Shown one piece after another: positions 6,277 to 13,899 of a stretch of 51,229 nucleotides of DNA; position 1 is the stretch's first letter; each line of letters opens with the position of its first letter. Source of the stretch: a virus; the IMG/VR virus record IMGVR_UViG_3300024351_000673, positions 1 to 51,229 of that record; one strand, 5' to 3'. The notes beneath the pieces are model-generated. The model made no database searches, was not told the DNA's origin, and saw only the letters and a program-made list of their open reading frames with translations. A program made the position numbers and the translations under genes.

Positions 6277-8074
6277 AACGTGGCTAGTCTTTGACTGCGA
6301 GACTGATGGCCTGTATGACAAAGCTTCTGTTGTTCATTGTCTGGTGATTTATGACATCAACAAACAACAAACTTTTGCTTATGGGCCTGATCGTATTGCT
6401 GATGCTCTTGCTCATCTGGCAACCGCTGATGTACTCATTGGTCACAACGTGATCTTCTATGACGTACCGGTTCTGCAAAAGCTGCATCAATTCGTCTGCA
6501 AAGCACGCATCCTTGACACCCTCATCTGCACACGTCTGATCTGGCCAAAGGAGAGACTCTATGACTTGGACTGCGAACAATATCCGCAAGTTCCAAAGGA
6601 CTTACGTGGATCCGCATCACTTAAGGCATGGGGATGGAGGTTGGCCGATCACAAGATCAACTTCAAAGACTTCTCCGAATTTTCTCAAGAGATGCTTGAC
6701 TACTGCATCCAGGATGTTGTGGTCACCACAAAACTCTGGGAGCAGATCACACGGCAAAACTATGAGGAACCAGCGCTCAAGCTTGAGCATGACTTTGCCT
6801 TGGCAATTAACAGACAAGTGCGAGCAGGTTTTCCTTTTGATGTTGATGCATGCCTTGATCTTGTGGATGTGCTTAGAGCAAAACAAGAAGAACTGGAGTC
6901 TCATCTAAAGGAATTGTTTCCGCCCATCATCCATGAAGAAACGTTTATCCCTAAGGTAAACAACAGCAAGCGTGGTTATGTTAAAGGACAACCATTTATT
7001 AAACGACGGTCAGAGGAATTCAATCCTGGATCTCGTGACCAAATTGTTAATAGACTGTGGAAAAAGTACGGATGGAAACCAGAGAAAACAACTGAGAAAG
7101 GAAATCCAATCCTTAATGATGAAGTTCTAGAACAGCTTCCATTCCCAGAAGCTCAGCCCCTGGCTGAGTACATGCTCATCAAAAAACGTCTTGGACAAAT
7201 TGCCGATGGAAACAATGCATGGCTCAAGCTTGTCAACAATGATGATCTATGTATTCACGGGGACGTGGTTACTAATGGTTGTATCACTGGGCGTTGTAGC
7301 CATCGGTATCCAAATATGGGTCAGGTTCCAGCGTCTTACTCACCCTATGGCAAGGAATGCCGTAATCTTTTTCACGCTCCTTACAACTGGCATCTCATTG
7401 GGGTGGATGCTAAAGCATTGGAACTCCGTTGTCTTGCAGGGTACCTAGCCGTTTGGGATGACGGTGAGTACGCCAATCTGGTAACTGATGAATCCATTGA
7501 TATCCATACCTATAACCAACAACAATTTGGTGTAGAGACGAGGGACATCAGTAAGCGTTTGCTGTATGGAATGTTGTATGGATGTGGTGCCATTAAGGCT
7601 GGTACCATCATCGATCCGAATGAGAAAGATACAGAAACATTGCGTCAGCTAGGTAAGTCCGCCATCAATGGATTTATGAACGGTGTGCCAGCACTCAAGA
7701 AACTCAAACAAAACCTTGAGCTTGCACTCTGTGACCGTGGTTACTTACGTGGACTGGATGGTCGTGCACTCTGGTGTCGCTCTGAATTCAAAGCATTGAA
7801 CGTGTTGCTCCAAGCTGCAGGTGCTGTACTCATGAAGCAAGTGGTCATCAACATTCATGAATCACTGGAAACAGCTGGCTTGGTGCATGGCAAGGACTGG
7901 ATCCAACACGCCATGATCCACGATGAAGTGCAGCTGTCTTGCCCAGAGAACACCGTGCCCATCATCCAGGAACACGCACTGGCTGCCTTCCCGAAAGCAC
8001 AAGACTTCTTTGGGTTTCGCTGTAAGATTGAAGGCGACTCTCACGTCGGCTACACCTGGGCACAAACCCACTAA
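6215..8074 (+). CDS. T7-like family A DNA polymerase with 3'-5' exonuclease
   Basis: The 619-residue replicative polymerase has exonuclease motifs I (VFDCETDGL, D27/E29), II (GHNVIFYDV, D83) and III (YCIQD, D167). It has the T7-type RCSHRYPNMGQVP block, motif A VDAKALELR (D398), motif B K447-x3-Y451-x3-Y455-G and motif C HDE (569-571). Y451 sits where T7 has Tyr526. Length and motif order fit T7 gp5 rather than bacterial Pol I. The only ATG before exo I is 6215, inside the previous gene. Copy B of the pseudoknot begins just after its stop. Confidence 0.95.
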   Translation: MTPVLPVKNSKFATKPSSVNETWLVFDCETDGLYDKASVVHCLVIYDINKQQTFAYGPDRIADALAHLATADVLIGHNVIFYDVPVLQKLHQFVCKARILDTLICTRLIWPKERLYDLDCEQYPQVPKDLRGSASLKAWGWRLADHKINFKDFSEFSQEMLDYCIQDVVVTTKLWEQITRQNYEEPALKLEHDFALAINRQVRAGFPFDVDACLDLVDVLRAKQEELESHLKELFPPIIHEETFIPKVNNSKRGYVKGQPFIKRRSEEFNPGSRDQIVNRLWKKYGWKPEKTTEKGNPILNDEVLEQLPFPEAQPLAEYMLIKKRLGQIADGNNAWLKLVNNDDLCIHGDVVTNGCITGRCSHRYPNMGQVPASYSPYGKECRNLFHAPYNWHLIGVDAKALELRCLAGYLAVWDDGEYANLVTDESIDIHTYNQQQFGVETRDISKRLLYGMLYGCGAIKAGTIIDPNEKDTETLRQLGKSAINGFMNGVPALKKLKQNLELALCDRGYLRGLDGRALWCRSEFKALNVLLQAAGAVLMKQVVINIHESLETAGLVHGKDWIQHAMIHDEVQLSCPENTVPIIQEHALAAFPKAQDFFGFRCKIEGDSHVGYTWAQTH

Positions 8075-8078
8075 TGCC

Positions 8079-8106
8079 ACGTCCTAGGCATGACGTTAAA
8101 CTGCCT
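8079..8106 (+). ncRNA. RNA pseudoknot leader element, copy B (upstream of SSB)
   Basis: Stem 1 is ACGTC (8079-8083) with GACGT (8092-8096). Stem 2 is AGGCA (8086-8090) with TGCCT (8102-8106), two pair changes relative to copies C and E. It begins five bases after the polymerase stop, and 21 bases separate it from the SSB ATG. An ATG overlapping the polymerase TAA opens a peptide that stops right after the element, so here it cannot be part of the main protein. Confidence 0.7.
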
Positions 8107-8127
8107 TAACACCTACCGTCTGAATCA

Positions 8128-8949
8128 ATGAACTTCGCATCTGTCTGCGCTGTCCTCATGGAAGAACCCCGTGAGGTTTACACCAGTGAGACATCATTCA
8201 ATCTGCGTGCTCTCGTTAACCTGCCTCCGGTCAGTAACAAAGCACCCACTCCACTTGAACTCAATGTCTACGGTAAAGCTTGTGAGAAATTCCGTACCTA
8301 CAAAGCAGGCGCACGTCTGCACATTCACAGCGCCAAGTTACGTTTCGACGTTCAATCCAGAACGTATTCGTTGCATGGAGGAATTGTGTATGAAGTTACT
8401 GAAAGTACACCCATCCTCAACGATGTGATCCTCTCGGGTCGTTGCATCAAAGACATCGATGAATCAGATGAGCGTGTGTTCCGCACTACAGCTGATGGTC
8501 TGATGATCTGCAACCAGACGCTCTCTGTCCCCATGGGCAAGAACAAAGCAGATCTCTTTAACTTCTTTGCCATCAACTCCACGAAAGATCGCCTGAATAA
8601 CGCAGAGTTGATTGCCAACTACACCCGTAAGGGCGTTGGCCTGACGATTCACGGCAAGCTGGTGACCGATGCCTGGACTGATAAGGCAACCAAGGAGCGC
8701 CGCACATCTACCAAGATTCAAGTCTCCAATCTCACCCTGCCTCCTAAGGCCAGTGACAATGGTGCAGTTGAGTCCCAAGTGAAACCTGTGGCATCCACCA
8801 CAAACAATGCAGCGGCTGAAAACACCGTTAACCTATGGGCAAGCAACAACACACAATCTGATCCCTGGAACCAGGCCTCAGGTGGTGGGTTGCCTGATCT
8901 GCCCGGTCAATACGGAGCAGCACCTGAACTTGAAGAACTTCCATTCTGA
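8128..8949 (+). CDS. Single-stranded DNA-binding protein with two OB folds
   Basis: The 273-residue protein appears to carry two OB-like regions. The second (about 105-205) reads like bacterial SSB: KADLFNFFAINS, then LTIHGKLVTDAWTDK and STKIQVSNLTL. A low-complexity Asn/Ser/Ala/Gly linker leads to an acidic tail ending PELEELPF, matching the SSB tip that recruits replication partners. It sits between the polymerase and another nucleic-acid-type gene and is preceded by the pseudoknot. SSB autoregulation through a leader pseudoknot is known for T4 gp32; here it is a hypothesis. Confidence 0.75.
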   Translation: MNFASVCAVLMEEPREVYTSETSFNLRALVNLPPVSNKAPTPLELNVYGKACEKFRTYKAGARLHIHSAKLRFDVQSRTYSLHGGIVYEVTESTPILNDVILSGRCIKDIDESDERVFRTTADGLMICNQTLSVPMGKNKADLFNFFAINSTKDRLNNAELIANYTRKGVGLTIHGKLVTDAWTDKATKERRTSTKIQVSNLTLPPKASDNGAVESQVKPVASTTNNAAAENTVNLWASNNTQSDPWNQASGGGLPDLPGQYGAAPELEELPF

Positions 8950-9191
8950 TGTCAACTCCAACTCACGATCAATTCACTCTGCTTTACGAAGACGAAAACA
9001 CCAAAGTCCTCCACGAATTCAAAGCACTGGTTGCTGATGATGTCGTGCAACACCTTGTGGATTTCCTCAAGGGTTGCGGCTACATGGAAAGCAACATCTT
9101 TGAAGCTATGAAGGAGCTGTCTGAGATGTACTTCGATTCATTAAGTACTGAGGTGTACGTGATGAATGCGGGTGGATCCAAAGCAGACTGA
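8949..9191 (+). CDS. Small acidic hypothetical protein
   Basis: The 80-residue acidic, helical product begins MSTPTHDQFTLLYEDENTKV. Its ATG overlaps the SSB stop (TGATG), and its own TGA overlaps another ATG that opens into the next pseudoknot. Likely co-translated with SSB. No family is recognised. Confidence 0.6.
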   Translation: MSTPTHDQFTLLYEDENTKVLHEFKALVADDVVQHLVDFLKGCGYMESNIFEAMKELSEMYFDSLSTEVYVMNAGGSKAD

Positions 9192-9196
9192 TGATC

Positions 9197-9223
9197 CGTC
9201 CTGAGCATGACGTTAAACTGCTC
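9197..9223 (+). ncRNA. RNA pseudoknot leader element, copy C
   Basis: Stem 1 is CGTC (9197-9200) with GACG (9209-9212). Stem 2 is GAGCA (9203-9207) with TGCTC (9219-9223). Loops are CT, T and TTAAAC. It starts five bases after the preceding stop and lies 21 bases before the likely start at 9245, separated by CTCCTGACTACGAAACAACC. Confidence 0.7.
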
Positions 9224-9244
9224 ACTCCTGACTACGAAACAACC

Positions 9245-10261
9245 ATGACTTCTTCCATGACCACCAAGAAAACTGCTGCGCTTGCAACCCGTGGACTCGA
9301 CTCCTTCCGGATGTTTCAGTCCAAAGAATTTGTTTCTGGTTACCAGAATCTTGTCACCATTCAACCTCTAAACAAATCCAAAGTACGCGGTTGGTTTGTC
9401 CGTAAGTCCGATCTTGATACCTGCGGTTGGACTGCAACAGAAGATCAGTTCACCAAAGGTTCTGTCATCTGGGATTACAAGCAAACCTTTGGCATGGCAC
9501 CCAACACTTCCATCGAGGAAGGTCTCAACTTCACTGAACCCCGCGTTCAGATCCTGTTGCGTTCTCCACTGATGGTGGAAGAAACCACTGGGATGCGCCA
9601 GACGATTGGCACCTTTGAAGATCCCGATGTCAAAGCCATGTTTGACAACGACAAGGTGGCCGCTGATCTGGCCAACAGCAAAGGTGAGATGTACAAGCGC
9701 AAGTACAGCGTGCGCACCAAGTATCTGGTCTACATCCTGACCCAGGACAACAAGCGTGCTCACAAGATCCCGATGGTCCTTACTCTTAAGGGTCTCAACG
9801 GCACCGACGTATCGGACAAGGTCAAGCTGTACGAGAAGGAAATGTCCAAGTGCCTGAGCAAAGCACTGGACTCTGAAGTGCCTCTGGCATTCAACGAGAA
9901 GTTCTATGCCACCACGGTGTTTGCTCCCGTCCTCGCTAATGAGATGCGTGGTGCTAACAACGTTGAGATCTGCGCTATCGAATCCTTCGAGATTCCTGAT
10001 TACAGCTCCCAGGATGATGCGGTCGAATCCTTGAATCGCCTGTCGATTCCTGATGAAGATCGTGAATCCACCTGGAAGATGCAGGAGATGTTTGATGACT
10101 ACATCAACCAGCACTCCCGTCAAGATGCCCAGCGTCTTGGTGGTGCCTATGGAATCAAGGATGGCGTGCAGATCCTGCCCGTCTCCCGTACCACTGATGC
10201 CGTTGAAGTGAAGGCTCTGCCCTCACGCAACGAACTCACCGGGGAAGACGAGTCACTCTGA
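9245..10261 (+). CDS. Hypothetical early protein, possibly DUF5895-like
   Basis: The 338-residue product begins MTSSMTTKKTAALATRGLDS. It resembles cyanobacterial/phage proteins of the DUF5895 type in layout (FRMFQSKEFVSGYQN, later GWFVRKSDLD), but I am not certain. Its position after SSB suggests a replication or recombination role. I chose ATG 9245; the frame also opens at 9191, which would add 18 residues encoded by the pseudoknot. The 3' end overlaps a convergent minus-strand gene by nine bases. Confidence 0.65.
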   Translation: MTSSMTTKKTAALATRGLDSFRMFQSKEFVSGYQNLVTIQPLNKSKVRGWFVRKSDLDTCGWTATEDQFTKGSVIWDYKQTFGMAPNTSIEEGLNFTEPRVQILLRSPLMVEETTGMRQTIGTFEDPDVKAMFDNDKVAADLANSKGEMYKRKYSVRTKYLVYILTQDNKRAHKIPMVLTLKGLNGTDVSDKVKLYEKEMSKCLSKALDSEVPLAFNEKFYATTVFAPVLANEMRGANNVEICAIESFEIPDYSSQDDAVESLNRLSIPDEDRESTWKMQEMFDDYINQHSRQDAQRLGGAYGIKDGVQILPVSRTTDAVEVKALPSRNELTGEDESL

Positions 10262-10516
10262 TCCAGGAACCTGGGGGTTGGTCACATCACTTGGTTCAAC
10301 TGCAACATTGTTGAAGATGAACATGTCTTGGATCAATCCCCTTATCACACCTTGACGATTCGTGGCGATCTGCGCAAGCAAGGTCGCCATTTCTTTCAAG
10401 GTACTAACAGAGTCACATTCTTGTATGGATCGTTTGATTTTTTCCAGCCAAAACTTATCATCAAGTGTTGGTTCAATCTGGAACTGAGTTAATGGTACGT
10501 ACTTAATCTCTTCCAT
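10253..10516 (-). CDS. Hypothetical protein
   Basis: The 87-residue product begins MEEIKYVPLTQFQIEPTLDD and is predicted helical. It is an isolated minus-strand gene inside a + strand region, convergent with the upstream gene and divergent from the next. No family is recognised. Confidence 0.5.
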   Translation of the reverse strand: MEEIKYVPLTQFQIEPTLDDKFWLEKIKRSIQECDSVSTLKEMATLLAQIATNRQGVIRGLIQDMFIFNNVAVEPSDVTNPQVPGSE

Positions 10517-10594
10517 CTGTATTAAGTTGTTACAAACATTTTACTTCTACAGTTAAGTTCAACAACCACTTTCCAAATGTATTAAGGATTACTG
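10517..10594. promoter_or_regulatory. Divergent intergenic region
   Basis: This 78-base AT-rich spacer separates divergent genes. TGTATTAAG occurs twice in the same orientation, near 10518 and 10577, and could be an operator or part of a promoter. TTGTTACA near 10526 is a weak -35-like sequence. No clear -10 was assigned. Confidence 0.3.
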
Positions 10595-10798
10595 ATGAAA
10601 CCTGAAGACAAAGCTGCAATCACTGCTGGTGGCGCCACGGTTTTGGTTGCTGGTACAATTGCCGCATGCCTAACCACACCAGTGGCATGGGCTGCTGTCA
10701 TCTACGGTTCATACCGTATCGGTAAGGCAGCACGCGAGATGGCTCGCGAACGTTCCAGAGACAGGTCAGTTCCTCCAGACCATGACCTTTACATCTGA
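10595..10798 (+). CDS. Small membrane protein
   Basis: The 67-residue protein has a hydrophobic stretch at about residues 10-42 (GGATVLVAGTIAACLTTPVA and following), enough for one or a hairpin of two membrane segments, then a basic tail. This resembles small phage membrane proteins of unknown role; a holin is possible but not supported by neighbours. GGATTACTG precedes the ATG. Confidence 0.5.
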   Translation: MKPEDKAAITAGGATVLVAGTIAACLTTPVAWAAVIYGSYRIGKAAREMARERSRDRSVPPDHDLYI

Positions 10799-10822
10799 TC
10801 TCAACTCAACCCAATTCAAATC

Positions 10823-11767
10823 ATGTCAACGCAAATCCTCCAGGAACTCAACGCGGCGCAGGCGTGCATCTACACGCGGACGAACATCCGCCGTGCGTAC
10901 CAAGACTTTGATGACACCGACATTGCTGGGATCTATCTGCGAGATACTGATTGTGTTGTGGTGCGTCGCGATGGTAGTCAGCAGGCTTACGCACGGGAGC
11001 TAATCAAAGCTGCCTACTCTTCTTACACCCACCGTCTCAAAGATTTCTTTTCTTATCTTGGCCCTAATTATCGTGGCCCTAGTGTATGGCATAACAATGC
11101 TTACATATTGTTTAAGGGCTGGAACTACACGCACGCACTCGGACACCTAACCTCGAATGCAAAACTCCAAACCCATTGGGCAGATAAGTTCATACATGTA
11201 TCAGACCCCGAAAAGATCAAAGCACTCCTTCAGTCTGACCAAACGGACCTGGGCCATTTGGTTGCGCCTGACGGACTTCGGCTTCCGAATCGGCCGCTTG
11301 ATATGGACGGTGAACTGGATGATGTGCAAGAACAACAGTCCTCGTTTGGTGAACCTAGTTGTTCATGTGGGTCCTTTCAACGCCAGCTTTCAAATCTATC
11401 TGCTTTCCAAGAAGAAATCCAGGGATTTAAACCGTGGTGTATACACCTGACTTGGTTCAACAAGTACAGGGAACTGCTGTGCAAACGCACTGATACCCGT
11501 AATGCCAGTCCCAGCGGTACACCTGAGAAGTGTGTGGCCTGGTGGTATGCGCCGCCCTCGGATCACATCAGTGATGGTCGCTTTGTTCTGCTCCACACCA
11601 AGTCTGGTGCTCAAGCTCCTCTATCCCACTGGCGTACGTACAAACCACAAGAGGTGTTCACGCAGCACCATGCCTGGGATCTTTTCTTCAATATGATGGA
11701 GGCTGGTTACACACCATTTCCTGGTGTATCTCTGCCACAACTCAAAGCCGCTGTGAAAAAGCAATGA
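10823..11767 (+). CDS. Hypothetical protein
   Basis: The 314-residue product begins MSTQILQELNAAQACIYTR. It is rich in aromatic residues and has a small Cys cluster (SCSCGSF near 183). No known domain was recognised. It is preceded by CTCAACTCAACCC, the A/C-rich leader used by several early genes. It overlaps the next small gene by ATGA. Confidence 0.55.
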   Translation: MSTQILQELNAAQACIYTRTNIRRAYQDFDDTDIAGIYLRDTDCVVVRRDGSQQAYARELIKAAYSSYTHRLKDFFSYLGPNYRGPSVWHNNAYILFKGWNYTHALGHLTSNAKLQTHWADKFIHVSDPEKIKALLQSDQTDLGHLVAPDGLRLPNRPLDMDGELDDVQEQQSSFGEPSCSCGSFQRQLSNLSAFQEEIQGFKPWCIHLTWFNKYRELLCKRTDTRNASPSGTPEKCVAWWYAPPSDHISDGRFVLLHTKSGAQAPLSHWRTYKPQEVFTQHHAWDLFFNMMEAGYTPFPGVSLPQLKAAVKKQ

Positions 11768-11931
11768 TGCTTTCAAATGGTAAGTATTCTCTGCACCTTG
11801 AGGTTAATGAAGATACCTACTGGGGTCTGATTAAACTTGGTGCAGAGATCAGAACTGATTGTGAAACCTATGCAGAAAACATCCTCTTGGGCCACGTTGA
11901 ATCCGAACTCGATCAACAAGCTACAGATTGA
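11764..11931 (+). CDS. Small hypothetical protein (55 aa)
   Basis: An ATG overlapping the previous TGA opens a 55-codon frame beginning MMLSNGKYSLHLEVNEDTYW and ending ELDQQATD. Coupling by ATGA and acidic protein-like composition support it. It overlaps the next frame, whose true start is unclear. Confidence 0.45.
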   Translation: MMLSNGKYSLHLEVNEDTYWGLIKLGAEIRTDCETYAENILLGHVESELDQQATD

Positions 11932-12085
11932 ATGCATTGATGAAGAGGATGGATCCATGACCATCCGTATTGATTGGGATGACAAAGATCCTGATCTTCA
12001 ATGGTGGACCGACTTAGGTCCAGAAGGACAAGAAACCTTTATGATTGATGCACTCCGAGAAGCTTTGGATTGTTATGTCGATTGA
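11837..12085 (+). CDS. Small acidic hypothetical protein, start uncertain
   Basis: The convincing part is the C-terminal half: IECIDEEDGSMTIRIDWDDK, then LGPEGQETFMIDALREAL. ATGs at 11837, 11870 and 11957 are all possible starts, and the first two lie inside the preceding small gene. No function is known. It overlaps the next gene by 11 bases. Confidence 0.5.
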   Translation: MVQRSELIVKPMQKTSSWATLNPNSINKLQIECIDEEDGSMTIRIDWDDKDPDLQWWTDLGPEGQETFMIDALREALDCYVD

Positions 12086-12449
12086 CACCTACGGCCTTCC
12101 CTCTGAACAGTACGAGGAGTTCTTTGAAGACAACATCAGGTTTACTGCCAAGTTGTACAAACGTGCACATGCCATCTTGGATGAAGAAGATCTTGGATAC
12201 TTGGAGTTAAAAGCAACTCATGAGTTGTTCACAGATGCTGTTTATGCAGCCAACGATGATTGTCGCCGGTACCAAAAGGCCAACAACCCAGAGGCACTGA
12301 AGGACAACGACATCTTTGGTTTGACTCCCTCCAGGGAGGAGCTGATGGAGGAAATCCAATCCGTCAACGCCAAGGTCGAAGCACTTACTGACTACCTCTC
12401 TGAGCTGGTCAAGGTCACGACTAAGGGCTTGACTGACCTGGTAGACTGA
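12075..12449 (+). CDS. Hypothetical coiled protein
   Basis: The 124-residue product begins MSIDTYGLPSEQYEEFFEDN. The C-terminal third (EELMEEIQSVNAKVEALTDY) looks like a coiled coil. ATG 12075 is preferred to the upstream ATG at 12045. No family is recognised. Confidence 0.55.
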   Translation: MSIDTYGLPSEQYEEFFEDNIRFTAKLYKRAHAILDEEDLGYLELKATHELFTDAVYAANDDCRRYQKANNPEALKDNDIFGLTPSREELMEEIQSVNAKVEALTDYLSELVKVTTKGLTDLVD

Positions 12450-12475
12450 CTCCGCCACCGGGTGTGGTACTCCGC

Positions 12476-12502
12476 CGTCCTGGTCATGACGTAAAACTGA
12501 CC
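12476..12502 (+). ncRNA. RNA pseudoknot leader element, copy D (stem 2 covaries)
   Basis: Stem 1 is CGTC (12476-12479) with GACG (12488-12491). Stem 2 is GGTCA (12482-12486) with TGACC (12498-12502), with several compensatory changes relative to GAGCA/TGCTC. Loop 3 is TAAAAC instead of TTAAAC. It lies 26 bases after a stop and 19 bases before the ATG of a small membrane protein. Confidence 0.7.
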
Positions 12503-12521
12503 ATCCATCTCACTTCAACTC

Positions 12522-12635
12522 ATGTTCGAATCCTTGTTTGCCGCCGTACTTCCGGTGATGAAAGATCTTCTTTGGGCAGCAGCAGGCATGCTGGTGACCT
12601 ATTTAATCAACAAAGTTCAAACTCAATTCAACTGA
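12522..12635 (+). CDS. Small membrane protein (37 aa)
   Basis: The 37-residue product starts MFESLFAAVLPVMKDLLWAA and continues GMLVTYLINK, a single membrane helix with a short polar tail. It follows pseudoknot D and a CACTTCAACTC leader. A short frame from GTG 12464 in another phase is an artefact of the pseudoknot. The role is unknown; it could act in membrane takeover. Confidence 0.55.
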   Translation: MFESLFAAVLPVMKDLLWAAAGMLVTYLINKVQTQFN

Positions 12636-12638
12636 GCC

Positions 12639-13352
12639 ATGACTCAAATCACACAGACTAAACTCAAGGATCTCAATATCCTTAAGCTTTACGAGCACTA
12701 TGCTGCTCTCGAAAAGTCTCTGCCTCTTCTCACTCCTGAATCCCAAGAGCTGGCAAAAGCTGAGCTGGAAGCTTGTGCCCTCCTCCGTTCAGAGAAGATT
12801 GATCGCATCTACTACGCAATGGCAGCGCATGAAGATGCGTTGGAGCGGATCAAAAAAGAAGGGGATCTCATCACGCAAGCCAAGCGTCACCACGAATCCC
12901 AACTGCGGTCCCTCAAAGGCTTGCTAAGTTATTTACGTCGGGTTCTGCCCCAGGATTCGAACAAGATCACCGGTCGTAACTACCAGTTCACCCTTGTTAA
13001 AAAGAAGGAACTCACAGTCGAAATCTCCACGGACCCGGAGTTTTGGCACACTAAAGAAAGAGAACTTTATTGCGTTGAAGAAACAGTCACCACAACCAAG
13101 CGAGTTGTATTACGATCACTCTCAGGAGACATTCTCGATGAGAGAATCGAACCCAAATCAACCACTAAAGTCCTCCCTAACCTCGATGCAATCCGTGACG
13201 CCTATCAAACGGGTAAACAATTACCAGCTGGAGTCCAAGTCAAACAAGACTACAGCGTACGTTCCACACGAGTCTTCGACCGTAAAGGAATGGACTTGGC
13301 TGCATCCGAGTATCCAGGAGAGCTTCTACCTGAAATTGACGCCGCCGACTGA
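12639..13352 (+). CDS. Siphovirus Gp157-like protein
   Basis: The 237-residue protein has an N-terminal helical region (KLYEHYAALEK through ALERIKKEGDLITQAKRHHE and LKGLLSYLRRVL) fitting the Gp157 family of siphophages, which is often next to recombination or SSB genes and has been linked to phage resistance in Streptococcus. The C-terminal half is beta-rich and unrecognised. It lies in the early gene cluster after SSB and is preceded by AACTCAATTCAACTGAGCC. Confidence 0.6.
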   Translation: MTQITQTKLKDLNILKLYEHYAALEKSLPLLTPESQELAKAELEACALLRSEKIDRIYYAMAAHEDALERIKKEGDLITQAKRHHESQLRSLKGLLSYLRRVLPQDSNKITGRNYQFTLVKKKELTVEISTDPEFWHTKERELYCVEETVTTTKRVVLRSLSGDILDERIEPKSTTKVLPNLDAIRDAYQTGKQLPAGVQVKQDYSVRSTRVFDRKGMDLAASEYPGELLPEIDAAD

Positions 13353-13374
13353 TGGGGAAGATGCACGCATCAAG

Positions 13375-13599
13375 ATGAATTGCCATGAGCATGCCATCGA
13401 AGACTTCAACCTCCAACTGGAGATGAATGCTCTTGAGATCAACATGCTTGCCGATGGCAATGAAGTTCTTCCTTACAACGAAGGACGCCTTGATGAACTA
13501 GAGCAAAAGAAGCTCAAACTACTGGTGGGTAAACGCTTTCATCAGAATGCATCCCATGCCTATTGGTATTGGCTGCAACGTGAGAAAGTAGCTAAATAA
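13375..13599 (+). CDS. Hypothetical protein
   Basis: The 74-residue helical product begins MNCHEHAIEDFNLQLEMNAL. ATG 13375 is the first good start after the Gp157-like gene; the same frame is open much further upstream but only as a shadow of that gene. No family is recognised. Confidence 0.5.
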   Translation: MNCHEHAIEDFNLQLEMNALEINMLADGNEVLPYNEGRLDELEQKKLKLLVGKRFHQNASHAYWYWLQREKVAK

Positions 13600-13606
13600 A
13601 CTGCAA

Positions 13607-13630
13607 TACAATAGGTAGATACGACAGGAG
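13607..13630 (+). promoter_or_regulatory. Possible promoter -10 and Shine-Dalgarno
   Basis: TACAAT at 13607-13612 resembles a -10 box; no clear -35 is present. AGGAG at 13626-13630 lies four bases before ATG 13635, one of the few clear SD sequences in this half of the window. Confidence 0.35.
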
Positions 13631-13634
13631 TCCC

Positions 13635-13898
13635 ATGGGCGGTGATCCAGTGCTGAACAAGTTGATCGCTGGTTTTACCAATGATGGGACTCCATTGTCT
13701 GCAACCATTGGTTCCAAAATGGAACATGGTGTCGTCATCTTGACGGCATCCATGCTTGCCAATGAAAACCTTGCGTCCTCAATGGATGCAGAAGAAATGG
13801 TTGATGCTGCAATCAACTACTACAACTTGATTCAAGAACGGCTTGGTTACTACCAGCAACACCAAGCACATTCGCTCGAGCGTCTGTTAGGTAACTGA
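13635..13898 (+). CDS. Hypothetical protein
   Basis: The 87-residue product begins MGGDPVLNKLIAGFTNDGTP and is mainly helical. It has an AGGAG SD and a possible promoter upstream, suggesting the start of a transcription unit. No domain is recognised. Confidence 0.55.
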   Translation: MGGDPVLNKLIAGFTNDGTPLSATIGSKMEHGVVILTASMLANENLASSMDAEEMVDAAINYYNLIQERLGYYQQHQAHSLERLLGN

Positions 13899-13899
13899 G

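Noticed and set aside
272-9223. Stop-codon readthrough or frameshifting stimulated by the pseudoknots, which start 4-8 nt after stops at three sites
   Set aside because: Readthrough frames close within a few codons (TAATGA, TGATGA) and copies D and E lack the spacing.
9368-10123. 251-residue minus-strand ORF
   Set aside because: It is a shadow of the + strand gene at 9245-10261, with no supporting motifs or leader.
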